Positions 25,310-33,460 are shown, numbered from the stretch's first letter. The stretch is 64,000 bases of DNA from Faecalibacterium sp. I4-1-79 (GCF_023347235.1 NZ_CP094467.1:248001-312000), one strand, 5' to 3'. Notes: generated from the sequence alone by a model not told the origin. Translations and numbers: made by a program.

Positions 25310-26533
25310 ATGAAAAAGATCACACGCCGTACCATTCTTCGTGCCTCGGGGCTGGCAGCCGCCTCGCTGGCTCTGTCCGGCTGCGCACCCACCGGCAGCG
25401 CCTGTGTGGGCAACGGTTTTTCCGACTGGCTGCAGCAGACCTTAGGGAAGAGCGGCAGCGCCGCCTCTTCTGAAAGCACCGAAGCCGCTGCCCCGGACGC
25501 CGGAGCCGCGTCCGAAGCCCCGGCAGAAAGCGCCGACAGCAGCCTGCCCGCCTACAACGCCGATCCCCTTACCGGTGAGCCCCGCCGCAGCAATGGCCGC
25601 ATGGTGGGTGTGATGGTGAACAACATCAGCAACACCCAGCGACAGAACGCCCGCCCGCAGCGCGGCCTTGGCTCTGCCGACCTGCTCATCGAGAGCAAGG
25701 TGGAGGGCGGCATCTCCCGCTTCTGCGCGGTGTACTATGACGCCAATGCCATCCCGGAAGTAGGCCCGCTGCGCTCCGGCCGCGACCAATTTTTGCAGCT
25801 GCTCATGCCGTGGCAGGCGCTGTACTATCACGATGGCGAAAGTGCCCCCTGCACCAAGTTTATCAATGTGTACAACTACTCCGGCCTGAACATCGGCGGC
25901 AAGAGTTACTTCAACACCCCCACCCATCCCCATGTGGCGCACCGCGACAGCCGCGGCCGCAATGTGGCCTACGAGCACACCGAGTTCACCTCCGGTGCCG
26001 AGATCCGGCAGGCCGCTGCCAACGCGGGGATCGGGCTGCAATACCCTTATGAGAGCACCTTCTTCCGCTTTGCGGACTACCGCACCGGCGCAGAGAATAA
26101 GATGTCCGGCGCTGCCGCCGCCAAGACCATCAACATCGTGCACTCGGACAGCTACAAGACCACCTTCAGCTACAACCGCTGGGATCACCTTTATAAAATG
26201 TCCATGTACAGCCGCGCCGCCGGTGCTTTTGAGAACACCGTGGACGAGCTGACCGGCAAGCAGCTTGGCTTTACCAATCTGCTGGTCTGTTTTGCGGGCA
26301 TCGCGGACTACCCCGGCAACTCCGGCGGCGTGCAGCAGGTGGACTATGTGTCCGGCGGTGAAGCCTATTTCTTCACCCGGGGCGCAGTGCAGCGGGGTAC
26401 ATGGCAGAAAGCTTCCCCGGAACACCCGCTCAAGGTCTATGCCGCCGACGGCAGCGAGCTGTGCTTCAACCGCGGCAAGACCTATCTGGCCATCGTGGAC
26501 GATGACGAGTGGCAAAACTTCAACTATCAGTAA
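25310..26533 (+). CDS. DUF3048 (YerB-like) lipoprotein
   Basis: 407 residues. The signal has a twin-arginine-like start (KKITRRTILRASGLAAASL) and a lipobox LSGC. After a low-complexity Ala/Glu linker, the DUF3048 domain starts at DPLTGEPRRSNGRMVGVMVN and includes ADLLIESKVEGGISRFCAVY and PEVGPLRSGRDQFLQL. YerB-type proteins are surface lipoproteins of unknown function. It is followed after 12 bases by a second, shorter DUF3048-like gene. Confidence 0.85.
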   Translation: MKKITRRTILRASGLAAASLALSGCAPTGSACVGNGFSDWLQQTLGKSGSAASSESTEAAAPDAGAASEAPAESADSSLPAYNADPLTGEPRRSNGRMVGVMVNNISNTQRQNARPQRGLGSADLLIESKVEGGISRFCAVYYDANAIPEVGPLRSGRDQFLQLLMPWQALYYHDGESAPCTKFINVYNYSGLNIGGKSYFNTPTHPHVAHRDSRGRNVAYEHTEFTSGAEIRQAAANAGIGLQYPYESTFFRFADYRTGAENKMSGAAAAKTINIVHSDSYKTTFSYNRWDHLYKMSMYSRAAGAFENTVDELTGKQLGFTNLLVCFAGIADYPGNSGGVQQVDYVSGGEAYFFTRGAVQRGTWQKASPEHPLKVYAADGSELCFNRGKTYLAIVDDDEWQNFNYQ

Positions 26534-26545
26534 GGGGAGAAGCCC

Positions 26546-27625
26546 ATGAAACGCAAATGGAGCCTGCGCCTTGGTGCAGCCGTGCTGTGCGCGGTGCTGC
26601 TGGGCAGCTGCGGGAGCACCGCCGCTGCGCCCGCAGAAAGCACCGCCCCGGCAGACCCGCTTACCGGACAGCAGCTGCTGTACCCGGAACAGCGGGCGGC
26701 GGCGGTGGTCATTGAGAACACCACCGGCAGCACTACCCAGTGGGGCATCGGCAGCGCCTCGGTGGTGCTGGAAGCCCTGACCGAGAGCGGCAGCTCCACC
26801 GAGCTGTGTCTGGTATACCCCGCCCTTGAGGCCATGCCCATCGTAGGGCCGGTGACGCGCGGGCAGGACTTATACTGGCGGCTGCTCAGCGGGCAGCAGG
26901 TGCTGCCCATCCAGTGCGGCAGCAGTGCGTATGCCAAGCGGTATCTGGAATACTATAACCTCCGCGCGGTGGACGCGCAGGAGGTGGGGCGCAATGCCTT
27001 TGTCAGCACCGGTTATGGCTGGAACAGTACGCCTTTGTGGCGCACCAGCGGCAAGGCGGTCGCCTCGGTGCTGGACAGCCTGAGCATCTCCACTGCCGTG
27101 AACCAGAACACCGCCTCCGGCAGCGAGAGCGAAACGGCGGGCGTGCTGCCTGCCCTGCTGCCCCAGCGGGACACCGGCCATCTGCCGGACGCAACCGCTG
27201 CAGATGCGGTAAAGGTGACCGTAAATTTCCAATCTGGCGGTGCCACCGGCTTTGTCTATGATGACGCCCTTGCCGCCTACGGGATGCAACACGCTGACGG
27301 CACCCCCCAGCTGGACGCCAACACCGGCACACAGGCAGCCTTTGACAACCTGCTCATCCTGTACAGCGGCTCTTCCCTGCGGGACGACGGCCACACGCTG
27401 GACTACGACCTTTCCATGGGCGGCGGCGTCTGGCTGAACGGCGGACACCTGTGGCAGGTCACATGGACGCAGGGCGTAGAGAGTACCCTTGCCCTCTACG
27501 ATTCCAACGGCAAGCCGCTGGAGCTCCCGGCAGGGCGCAGTTACATTGCCCTGCTCTCCAGCCTTACCGGGCAGGAACTGCTGGTGCAAAACAGCACCGG
27601 GGAGGCGCTGGTGGGCGCCGGTTGA
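26546..27625 (+). CDS. DUF3048-like lipoprotein, diverged partner
   Basis: 359 residues. Signal MKRKWSLRLGAAVLCAVLLG with lipobox LGSC. The mature part has DPLTGQQLLYPEQRAAAVVI, VVLEALTESGSSTELCLVYP and MPIVGPVTRGQDLYWRLL, parallel to motifs of the upstream gene but strongly diverged and with a Ser/Thr-rich insert. It is probably cotranscribed and may pair with the first protein at the membrane. The function is unknown. Confidence 0.75.
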   Translation: MKRKWSLRLGAAVLCAVLLGSCGSTAAAPAESTAPADPLTGQQLLYPEQRAAAVVIENTTGSTTQWGIGSASVVLEALTESGSSTELCLVYPALEAMPIVGPVTRGQDLYWRLLSGQQVLPIQCGSSAYAKRYLEYYNLRAVDAQEVGRNAFVSTGYGWNSTPLWRTSGKAVASVLDSLSISTAVNQNTASGSESETAGVLPALLPQRDTGHLPDATAADAVKVTVNFQSGGATGFVYDDALAAYGMQHADGTPQLDANTGTQAAFDNLLILYSGSSLRDDGHTLDYDLSMGGGVWLNGGHLWQVTWTQGVESTLALYDSNGKPLELPAGRSYIALLSSLTGQELLVQNSTGEALVGAG

Positions 27626-27639
27626 TCTCCGGCAACGGG

Positions 27640-27778
27640 ACGATTTTGAATGCGCTCCGCGTTGCTTTGCGCATATTCAGCGGAAAATTTATTATTATAA
27701 TTTGCGGCTCAGAAACGTCTGCGGACGTTTCTGAGCCGCTTTTTCACGGGAGGAGGCATAGCGGTAAACGGCATTTGC
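27640..27778 (+). repeat. Family-I intergenic repeat, copy 7
   Basis: Full copy between convergent genes. Left arm ACGATTTTGAATGCGCTCCG, CATATTCAGCGGAAAATTTA; hairpin 27704-27739 with stem GCGGCTCAGAAACGTC and TGCG loop; right arm TTTTTCACGGGAGGAGGCAT and GTAAACGGCATTTGC. Confidence 0.9.
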
Positions 27779-27784
27779 TGCAAA

Positions 27785-27823
27785 AAAAGAGCCATTGCAC
27801 GCAATTTGTGCAATGGCTCTTTT
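27785..27823. terminator. Terminator between convergent genes
   Basis: Perfect 16-bp stem AAAAGAGCCATTGCAC / GTGCAATGGCTCTTTT, ten bases from the end of the minus-strand gene. Confidence 0.75.
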
Positions 27824-27832
27824 GGTATGCTG

Positions 27833-28438
27833 TTACAGGTCCACCACGCTGCCGACCTCGGCGGGGGTGGTGGGCACGGGGCCCAGAGCGGCTTCGTCGG
27901 CATCGCGGCGCACCGTAAAGATGGCGCTGCGCCCGGCAGCAAAATCCGGGTGCCAAGTCAGCGCAAGGGTCTGCCAGTCCTCCGGCACGGCGCAGAAGCA
28001 GTGCAGCAGCGCACCGCGTCCGGCGGCAAGGTTCAGGGTGAACACCGAGGCATCCGCTGCATTCTCACTGTACAGCGGGGCGGCAAAGCTGCCGCAGGGC
28101 ACGCTCTGACCGTTGCAGGCAGCGGTCACGCCGGTGCCCATGCTGTACAGCTGCTCCCGGGTGCGCAGACCACGGCTTTGCAGATAGCTGGTATCCACCG
28201 GCAGGCTGGCTGCCGAAAGGTTTTCCACCGAGAGGTACACCAGCACGCCGCCCAGCTCCGGTGCCGGGGCATAGCCCAGCAGCTCTACGGCAGCTTTGCC
28301 GTCCAGCAGGGCAGGCTCGCCCGCAAGACACGGCTGCTGCGCCGCAGCACAGACCCCGGTAAGCAGCGCAGCCGCAAGGCTGACCGCACCGGAACCGGCA
28401 CATTTCAGGAATGACCGGCGGGAGATGGATTGGGACAT
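27833..28438 (-). CDS. Tat-signal protein, paralogue of 31-33 kb family
   Basis: 201 residues from the ATG at 28438, with AGGAGG 10 bases upstream. Twin-arginine signal SISRRSFLKCAGSGA, as in three genes at 31-33 kb. The mature domain has GGVLVYLSVENLSAASLPVD and GRGALLHCFCAVPEDWQTLA, consistent with an immunoglobulin-like DUF4352-type fold. Unlike the three others it has no clear lipobox, so it may be released or anchored by the uncut signal. Function unknown. Confidence 0.65.
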   Translation of the reverse strand: MSQSISRRSFLKCAGSGAVSLAAALLTGVCAAAQQPCLAGEPALLDGKAAVELLGYAPAPELGGVLVYLSVENLSAASLPVDTSYLQSRGLRTREQLYSMGTGVTAACNGQSVPCGSFAAPLYSENAADASVFTLNLAAGRGALLHCFCAVPEDWQTLALTWHPDFAAGRSAIFTVRRDADEAALGPVPTTPAEVGSVVDL

Positions 28439-28536
28439 GACAGCGTTCCTCCTGTATACGATACAATACACTACCCTTTAACAATAAAGGATTCTGCGCG
28501 TTCTGTCAAGGGGCAGCGGGAAACTGTAACCCTTTC

Positions 28537-29211
28537 TTATTCGTAGGCCTCGTTTTCCTCGGCTTCGGCCTGCCCCTGCAGGGTGTCGGCGTAGCCGAAG
28601 GGTACGATGTCGATAGCCTCCACCAGCTTGTCCCGCATCCACAGCTGCACATCGGTCTGCACGGTGTAGCCGCAGCCCGGGTCTGCCATCCACTGCTCGG
28701 GGCGGCGGGTAGGCACGGCGCGCTGGCTGAGCATGCTCATGATCACGCCGCCGTGGGTCACGCAGGCGGCCTCGGTAACGTCCATACGGATCATGTACTC
28801 AAACAGCTTCAGCAGGCTGTCGGCGCAGCGGGCGTGGAACTGCTCGGTGGGCTCTGCGCCCTCCGGCAGATAGCCGGAGCCCGGGGTGATCCATTTTTTA
28901 AAGTCCTCGTCGTGCACGAGCTCCTTTACCGGTTTGCCCTCAAACTTGCCAAAACCGGCCTCCCGTAGGTCGTGCACCGTAAACTGGTGGGCAGCCCCGG
29001 GGAACAGGATGTTGGCGGTTTCCACCGCACGCAGCAGCGGGGAGGAAAACACGGTGTCCACCTGTGGGTAGGCGAACCGCTCCTTCAGGTCAGCCAGCTG
29101 GGCGCGTCCCTCGTCGCACAGGGGCAGGTCGGTGCCGCTGCCGATGTACAGGCCTTGCAGGTTGCCCGCGGTTATGCCGTGGCGGATGAGATGAAGCTTG
29201 AAGGTTTTCAT
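28537..29211 (-). CDS. Histidine phosphatase family protein
   Basis: 224 residues. The catalytic RHG motif is in LHLIRHGITAGNLQGLY; the second histidine is in EAACVTHGGVIMSML. FSSPLLRAVETANILF is the conserved arginine/glutamate region. Members of this phosphoglycerate-mutase-like branch dephosphorylate sugars, nucleotides or cobalamin precursors; no cob genes are nearby, so the substrate is open. Confidence 0.88.
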   Translation of the reverse strand: MKTFKLHLIRHGITAGNLQGLYIGSGTDLPLCDEGRAQLADLKERFAYPQVDTVFSSPLLRAVETANILFPGAAHQFTVHDLREAGFGKFEGKPVKELVHDEDFKKWITPGSGYLPEGAEPTEQFHARCADSLLKLFEYMIRMDVTEAACVTHGGVIMSMLSQRAVPTRRPEQWMADPGCGYTVQTDVQLWMRDKLVEAIDIVPFGYADTLQGQAEAEENEAYE

Positions 29212-29249
29212 GGATCACACCTCTTTTGGTTTAAAATTACGGATGGGGA

Positions 29250-29816
29250 TTAGCCCTCGGCGTAGTTGACCTCCACGGTATCGGGGAACACGTTCATGTC
29301 CAGACGGCAGTTGTCGCGGATGGTCACGCTGGTCAGGGCGGTGCAGCCCTTGAATGCGCCGGTCTTGATGTAGCCCACGCTCAGGGGGATGTTGACCTCG
29401 GTCAGGGCGGTGCAGCCGTTGAAAGCGCCGGCCTCGATGTACTCTACACCGTCGGCGATGTTCACGGTGGTCAGGGCAGTGCAGTCCTTGAAGGCGGTAG
29501 CGCCCACGCTGGTAACGGTGCCCTCCACCTCAACGGTGGTGATCTGGTCGGCCTGATCAGCCCAAGGAGCCGGAGCGTCCTTGGTGAAGTTGGTCATACG
29601 GCCGGTGCCGCTGATGGTCAGGGTGCCGTCAGCCAGTGCCCAGGTCACGCCCTCGCCGCAGCTGTTGTTGGTGGCAGCGGCGGTGGAAGCAGCCACAGAA
29701 GAAGCGGCTGCGGAAGAAGCAGTGGACTTGGAACCGCCGCAGCCGGTCAGGGCGATGGCGGCGATCAGGACGGCAGCGGCAGCGCTGCACAGACGGACTT
29801 TGCGCTCGAGTTTCAT
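29250..29816 (-). CDS. BspA-type leucine-rich repeat lipoprotein
   Basis: 188 residues. Signal with lipobox ALTGC, followed by an Ala/Ser linker and a short domain (GVTWALADGTLTISGTGRM) often found before BspA repeats. Three LRR_5 repeats follow: AFKDCTALTTVNIADGV, AFNGCTALTEVNIPLSV, AFKGCTALTSVTIRDNC. Such proteins bind host or microbial surfaces. This one is very short for the family, with only three repeats. Confidence 0.85.
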   Translation of the reverse strand: MKLERKVRLCSAAAAVLIAAIALTGCGGSKSTASSAAASSVAASTAAATNNSCGEGVTWALADGTLTISGTGRMTNFTKDAPAPWADQADQITTVEVEGTVTSVGATAFKDCTALTTVNIADGVEYIEAGAFNGCTALTEVNIPLSVGYIKTGAFKGCTALTSVTIRDNCRLDMNVFPDTVEVNYAEG

Positions 29817-30231
29817 GATGAAGTTTCCTCTTTCTTATTCTTGGTATATTACCTTTTATAGCGTCTGGCTTGTCCTTTGCGGATTTGTGCGCCGGTCAAG
29901 AACAGTCGCCAAAAAGAGATTATAGCACAAACTGCAGAAAGATGGAACCACCTATTTGAAAAATTTTTGTTTCAGAAAAGACGGACTTTCACCGCGGCTG
30001 TCGGTTTTCTTCCACAGCGAAAACACAAAATCTATGTGTTAATACCCATAGTTTAGCATAGATGTGGGGGGCGGGCAAGAGTTTTGACAATAATGACGAA
30101 AAAAGACGAAAAATATCGGCATTTTTCTTGCTTTACAAGTCGTTTTCCAATGTGTATAATCAACCTGTTGTAAACCAAAAACAAGGATGTTACCAAAAAA
30201 TAGATCCTGCAGATATTGAGGAGAGCACACC
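29817..30231. other. Intergenic region between divergent genes
   Basis: 415 A/T-rich bases without a gene. The only clear element is the promoter of the plus-strand regulator at 30132-30160. The remaining sequence (e.g. TATTTGAAAAATTTTTGTTTC) shows no repeat shared with the rest of the window. Confidence 0.5.
30132..30160 (+). promoter_or_regulatory. Promoter of XRE regulator gene
   Basis: TTTACA at 30132-30137, 17-base spacer, TATAAT at 30155-30160. About 70 bases of leader separate it from the start codon. Confidence 0.65.
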
Positions 30232-30927
30232 ATGGAGTTCAATCGCATCATCAAGCTGCTGCGCAAGGAGCGCGGCATCACCCAAAAGCAGGCGGCAGAG
30301 GATCTGGGGGTCTCTCAGGCGCTGCTGTCCCACTACGAAAAAGGCATCCGCGAGTGCGGCTTGGACTTTGTGGTGCGGGTGGCAGATTATTATAATGTTT
30401 CCTGCGACTATCTGCTGGGGCGCAGCGCCGAGCGCAACGGCATGATGCTTTCTGCCGAGGATCTGCCCAACCCCGAAAAGATGAAAGACAACGTCTACCA
30501 CGGCAGCGTGCTGCCCACCATGAACAAAAAACTCATCTCCAACAGCCTGAACGTGCTCTACGCCAAGATCGGCCAGTGCCACAGCAAGGCGTTGACCACC
30601 GAGGTGAGCGCCTACCTGATGATGGCGGTGGCCAAGATGTTCCGGATGCTCTACTCTGCGGAGCCGCACAACGCCTCCAGCATGTTCAGCATTGAGCCCC
30701 ACCGCTGGCACGGCTATTCCGATGCGGTGATGCGGATGGCCGAAGCCAACGTGGAGGCGTTGCTGGACGGGCAGGATGTGAACGGCGGCGAGGGCGTCAA
30801 GGACCCCGCCTGCCTTGCCATGACCACCGAGAGCCTGACGCGGGAATTTCCGCTGTACACGCCCAGTCTGTTAAATCTGGTCAAGACCAGCGAGACCCAT
30901 GTCAAGGGGCTTTCGCCGCAGGAGTGA
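30232..30927 (+). CDS. XRE family helix-turn-helix regulator
   Basis: 231 residues. The Cro/CI-type helix-turn-helix is at residues 5-60: IIKLLRKERGITQKQAAEDL, then VSQALLSHYEKGIRECGLD and YYNVSCDYLLGRS. The remaining 170 residues form an all-helical domain of unknown type (SNSLNVLYAKIGQCHSKALT). It precedes three Tat-exported lipoprotein genes and may control them. Confidence 0.85.
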   Translation: MEFNRIIKLLRKERGITQKQAAEDLGVSQALLSHYEKGIRECGLDFVVRVADYYNVSCDYLLGRSAERNGMMLSAEDLPNPEKMKDNVYHGSVLPTMNKKLISNSLNVLYAKIGQCHSKALTTEVSAYLMMAVAKMFRMLYSAEPHNASSMFSIEPHRWHGYSDAVMRMAEANVEALLDGQDVNGGEGVKDPACLAMTTESLTREFPLYTPSLLNLVKTSETHVKGLSPQE

Positions 30928-31044
30928 CCCCGCTTGTGAAATTGTTGTAAAGAATCGCCCCGGGCTCTTGCATCTGCGTCCGGGAAACGGTATAACCAAA
31001 TAAGAAAGAAAAAGAAAATCACCCTTCAAGGAGGATATAACGTT

Positions 31045-31662
31045 ATGTCTACTGTCATTTCCCGCCGCAGCTTTCTCAAGTGCACCGGTGCATCTGCGGC
31101 TGCACTGGGCGCAGCCAGCCTGCTGGGTGGCTGCAAGTCTAACGGCAGCGATACCGTGGTAGAGGTCAAGGTGGGCGATACCGTCCGCAACTGGAACGGT
31201 CTGGGCGTGCAGCTGACCAGCGTGTTCCACCTGACGCAGGACCCCGTGCAGCCGGCAGGCTACGAGTATCTGGGCGTGCGGGTGACCGCCGTCAACCGCA
31301 GCAAGACCGAGAGCTACGCCATCGGCGCACAGGGCATTGACGCCATCAACGAGGCTTACCCTGTGCCCCCGCTGGAGAACGTGGACGCAAACTTTCAGGC
31401 TATGGCTGCTGCTACCCCGGATTTTACCGCTGTCTGCGATGGTCAGCCTGCAGCCTGCTGCGCCAATATCTCGCTGTACAACGCCAATTCCCAGAGCTTT
31501 TCCGATGTGGAGAGCCTGCCCCCGCAGGGCAGCGCCTACATTGTGCTGATGCTCATGGTGCCTAAGGACTGGAAACAGCTGAAGGTCACCTATGTGCCCA
31601 CCTTCCTGGAGGGCAAGAGCCTGACTTTTGTCATGAACGCTTCCGACGTGATCCGCAGCTGA
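31045..31662 (+). CDS. Tat-exported lipoprotein, DUF4352-like
   Basis: 205 residues. Twin-arginine signal VISRRSFLKCTGASAAAL, lipobox LLGGC. The mature domain (VGDTVRNWNGLGVQLTSVFH, YEYLGVRVTAVNRSKTESYA, PPQGSAYIVLMLMVPKDWKQ) has the beta-sandwich pattern of DUF4352/telokin-like extracellular domains. It is the first of three tandem paralogues. Function unknown. Confidence 0.7.
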   Translation: MSTVISRRSFLKCTGASAAALGAASLLGGCKSNGSDTVVEVKVGDTVRNWNGLGVQLTSVFHLTQDPVQPAGYEYLGVRVTAVNRSKTESYAIGAQGIDAINEAYPVPPLENVDANFQAMAAATPDFTAVCDGQPAACCANISLYNANSQSFSDVESLPPQGSAYIVLMLMVPKDWKQLKVTYVPTFLEGKSLTFVMNASDVIRS

Positions 31663-31747
31663 CAGAATTACCAGAAAAAACACTTAAACTTCGTCTAAAA
31701 TGCACGATGCTACCACAAAATATTCACATTTGTTTTGCGGAAAATCA

Positions 31748-31776
31748 TTGACATTTTTCTCCGTTTCGCCTATTGT
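31748..31776 (+). promoter_or_regulatory. Promoter of second Tat-lipoprotein gene
   Basis: Consensus TTGACA at 31748-31753, 17-base spacer, TATTGT at 31771-31776. It gives the second and third paralogues their own transcription unit. Confidence 0.65.
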
Positions 31777-31832
31777 ATAGGTAGTGCCCTATGGCAGAAT
31801 CTGTATTGATGTGTCCCAAAGGAGGAACGAAT

Positions 31833-32345
31833 ATGACTGGGGAATTTTCCCGCCGCTCTTTCCTGAAATATACCGCCCTCACCGCTGTGGCTGTGGCGGG
31901 CAGCAGCCTGCTGACCGGCTGCTCCGGGTATGCCCCGGTGCAGCACGCTCCCGGCACCAGCAACACGGTGCTGAAGGTCGTCTCCACGCTGGACTGGGTG
32001 GAATACGATGAAGAGACCAACACCACCTTGTTCCGGCTGGTGGTGACCAACGGCCGTAAAAACGCGCTGGAGGTCACTAAGGCAAACTTTGCCGTAAAGG
32101 CAGAGGGCTACCTTGCCTATCAGAACGACAAGCTGCAGGTGATCTACCCGGATTCTCTGAGCCATCAGGTCAAGCAGGGCGAAACCTTCACCTATTATGT
32201 GAAAGCAAAGGACCTGAACGCGCTGACAGACGGCCCTGTGACCCTTACCTACTACCCTGACCTGCAGTACAGCGAGTTCAGCGCCAACTGGGAGCTGGCC
32301 GCAGATGTTCTGGAACCGGAGCTTCCCGGCACCTCCACGAACTGA
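31833..32345 (+). CDS. Tat-exported lipoprotein, DUF4352-like
   Basis: 170 residues from the ATG at 31833 (AAAGGAGG 8 bases upstream), which puts the twin-arginine signal (EFSRRSFLKYTALTAVAVAG) at the N-terminus. Lipobox LLTGC. The domain includes LFRLVVTNGRKNALEVTKAN and VKQGETFTYYVKAKDLNALT. It is similar in layout to the neighbours at 31.0 and 32.4 kb but not closely in sequence. Confidence 0.7.
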   Translation: MTGEFSRRSFLKYTALTAVAVAGSSLLTGCSGYAPVQHAPGTSNTVLKVVSTLDWVEYDEETNTTLFRLVVTNGRKNALEVTKANFAVKAEGYLAYQNDKLQVIYPDSLSHQVKQGETFTYYVKAKDLNALTDGPVTLTYYPDLQYSEFSANWELAADVLEPELPGTSTN

Positions 32346-32389
32346 TCCCAGGTGGAAGAACATATAGGTAAAAAACGGAGGAACAAGCC

Positions 32390-32929
32390 ATGTCTTATAC
32401 ATTTTCCCGCCGCGCATTCCTGAAGTATTCGGCAGCCACCGCAGTGGCTGTGGCCGGTGCCAGTCTGCTGGGCGGCTGTGAATATCAGGATCCCCAAAAC
32501 CCGGTCTGCAAAACGCTGCCCGGCGCGATCAAAAGCGATCTGCAGGTCATTGCCGGCCTGAAAAGCATGAAGATCGAGAAAGGCACTTGCACTCTGGAGG
32601 TGGACATTGAGTCTGCCCGTGCAAACCCCATCCCGCTGGACCCCTACCGCTTCTCTGTTGCCGTGAAGGATGCCGAGGACAAGCCGGTCTATTTCAGCGG
32701 AAACAACGGCGGCGTGCGCATTCTGGACGCCGAGAACAGCCTGATCCAGCAGAAGAAACCTGTCACCATCCATTTGGCCGCCGACCACTTCCCCGAGTTG
32801 AAGGATGACGACACTGTACTGTTCCAGTACATTCCCATCCGCGAGAACTCCGAGTTTTCCATGACTTGGGAGATCACCAAGGAAGTGTACGACGAGTTCA
32901 TCGCAAATCAGAGCACCAGCAAGAACTGA
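32390..32929 (+). CDS. Tat-exported lipoprotein, DUF4352-like
   Basis: 179 residues. Signal YTFSRRAFLKYSAATAVAVA and lipobox LLGGC are nearly the same as in the gene upstream, indicating recent duplication of the signal region. The mature part (TCTLEVDIESARANPIPLDP, QQKKPVTIHLAADHF) is diverged. AACGGAGG precedes the start. A strong terminator follows. Confidence 0.7.
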   Translation: MSYTFSRRAFLKYSAATAVAVAGASLLGGCEYQDPQNPVCKTLPGAIKSDLQVIAGLKSMKIEKGTCTLEVDIESARANPIPLDPYRFSVAVKDAEDKPVYFSGNNGGVRILDAENSLIQQKKPVTIHLAADHFPELKDDDTVLFQYIPIRENSEFSMTWEITKEVYDEFIANQSTSKN

Positions 32930-32954
32930 GCGTATCATAGCTGAACTATGACCG

Positions 32955-32988
32955 CAGACCGCTGCACAAAGCTTTGTGCAGCGGTCTG
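32955..32988 (+). terminator. Terminator after Tat-lipoprotein cluster
   Basis: A perfect 34-bp palindrome with half-site CAGACCGCTGCACAAAG, then TTTTTG. Confidence 0.8.
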
Positions 32989-33070
32989 TTTTTGTGTGCA
33001 GGCTGTTTTGTACTGTGTGCGGATGATTCAGGCGCAGCACCGCGCTTTGCGAGGCACTTGGAGAAAAGTG

Positions 33071-33099
33071 TTGACGGCAGCAGGCTTTTTTGTTATACT
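33071..33099 (+). promoter_or_regulatory. Original promoter of the tRNA-Ser gene
   Basis: TTGACG at 33071-33076, 17-base spacer, TATACT at 33094-33099. It lies directly before the truncated tRNA 5' half at 33116, not before the intact tRNA gene 240 bases further on. The intact gene shows no comparable promoter of its own. Confidence 0.65.
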
Positions 33100-33115
33100 G
33101 TATAAGGTTTATTAT

Positions 33116-33157
33116 GGAGATGTATCGAAGCGGTCGTAACGAGAACGACTCGAAATC
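33116..33157 (+). pseudogene. tRNA-Ser 5' half (integration remnant)
   Basis: The 43 bases 33115-33157 repeat the first half of the tRNA at 33338-33380 exactly, from GGAGATG to the anticodon loop CTCGAAA. After GAAATC the sequence departs and no TTCGAATC T-arm follows, so it cannot fold as a tRNA. It marks the original position of the gene before insertion. Confidence 0.75.
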
Positions 33158-33252
33158 CAAGTGGATGCTTCGCTGAATGCCTCCATATCACACGGGAGAA
33201 CGTCAATTTTGATGTCCTGACGGGCTTCAAAGCCTGTCTGAACGATGCGTTT

Positions 33253-33269
33253 TCTAACAATATTCTAAC
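33253..33269 (+). repeat. Paired TCTAAC sites, possible integrase arm sites
   Basis: TCTAAC at 33253 and 33264, 11 bases apart. The same motif at the same spacing is found near the right end of the island (53343 and 53354). This suggests that the 180 bases between the two tRNA copies are the scar of a related element end. Confidence 0.45.
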
Positions 33270-33338
33270 AGCAACTGTTCCAAGTTTCAAGGCCGATTTG
33301 CGATATACAAATCGTAAATTTGCCATGAAAATATACTT

Positions 33339-33429
33339 GGAGATGTATCGAAGCGGTCGTAACGAGAACGACTCGAAATCGTTTTGTCCTTAATCGGGCA
33401 CGTGGGTTCGAATCCCACCATCTCCGCCA
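33339..33429 (+). tRNA. tRNA-Ser (anticodon CGA), attL site
   Basis: Acceptor GGAGATG pairs with CATCTCC; discriminator G and an encoded CCA end at 33429. The anticodon arm is AACGA-CTCGAAA-TCGTT, anticodon CGA (codon UCG). A long variable arm and T-arm GTGGG-TTCGAAT-CCCAC follow, as expected for a serine tRNA. Bases 33370-33423 are repeated at 53546-53599 with one mismatch, so the gene is the left attachment site of the island and its 3' half was supplied by the element. Confidence 0.9.
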
Positions 33430-33430
33430 G

Positions 33431-33460
33431 AAGTCGCAGATTCAAACGAATCTGCGACTT
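33431..33460 (+). terminator. Terminator after tRNA-Ser
   Basis: AAGTCGCAGATTC / GAATCTGCGACTT perfect 13-bp stem followed by TTTCTTTT. Confidence 0.8.

Noticed and set aside
625-27778. CRISPR array made from the dispersed repeats
   Set aside because: Copies are kilobases apart, in both orientations, with no regular spacers and no cas genes.
33116-33187. A second functional tRNA at the left junction
   Set aside because: Only the 5' half matches; the T-arm and acceptor 3' strand are missing.
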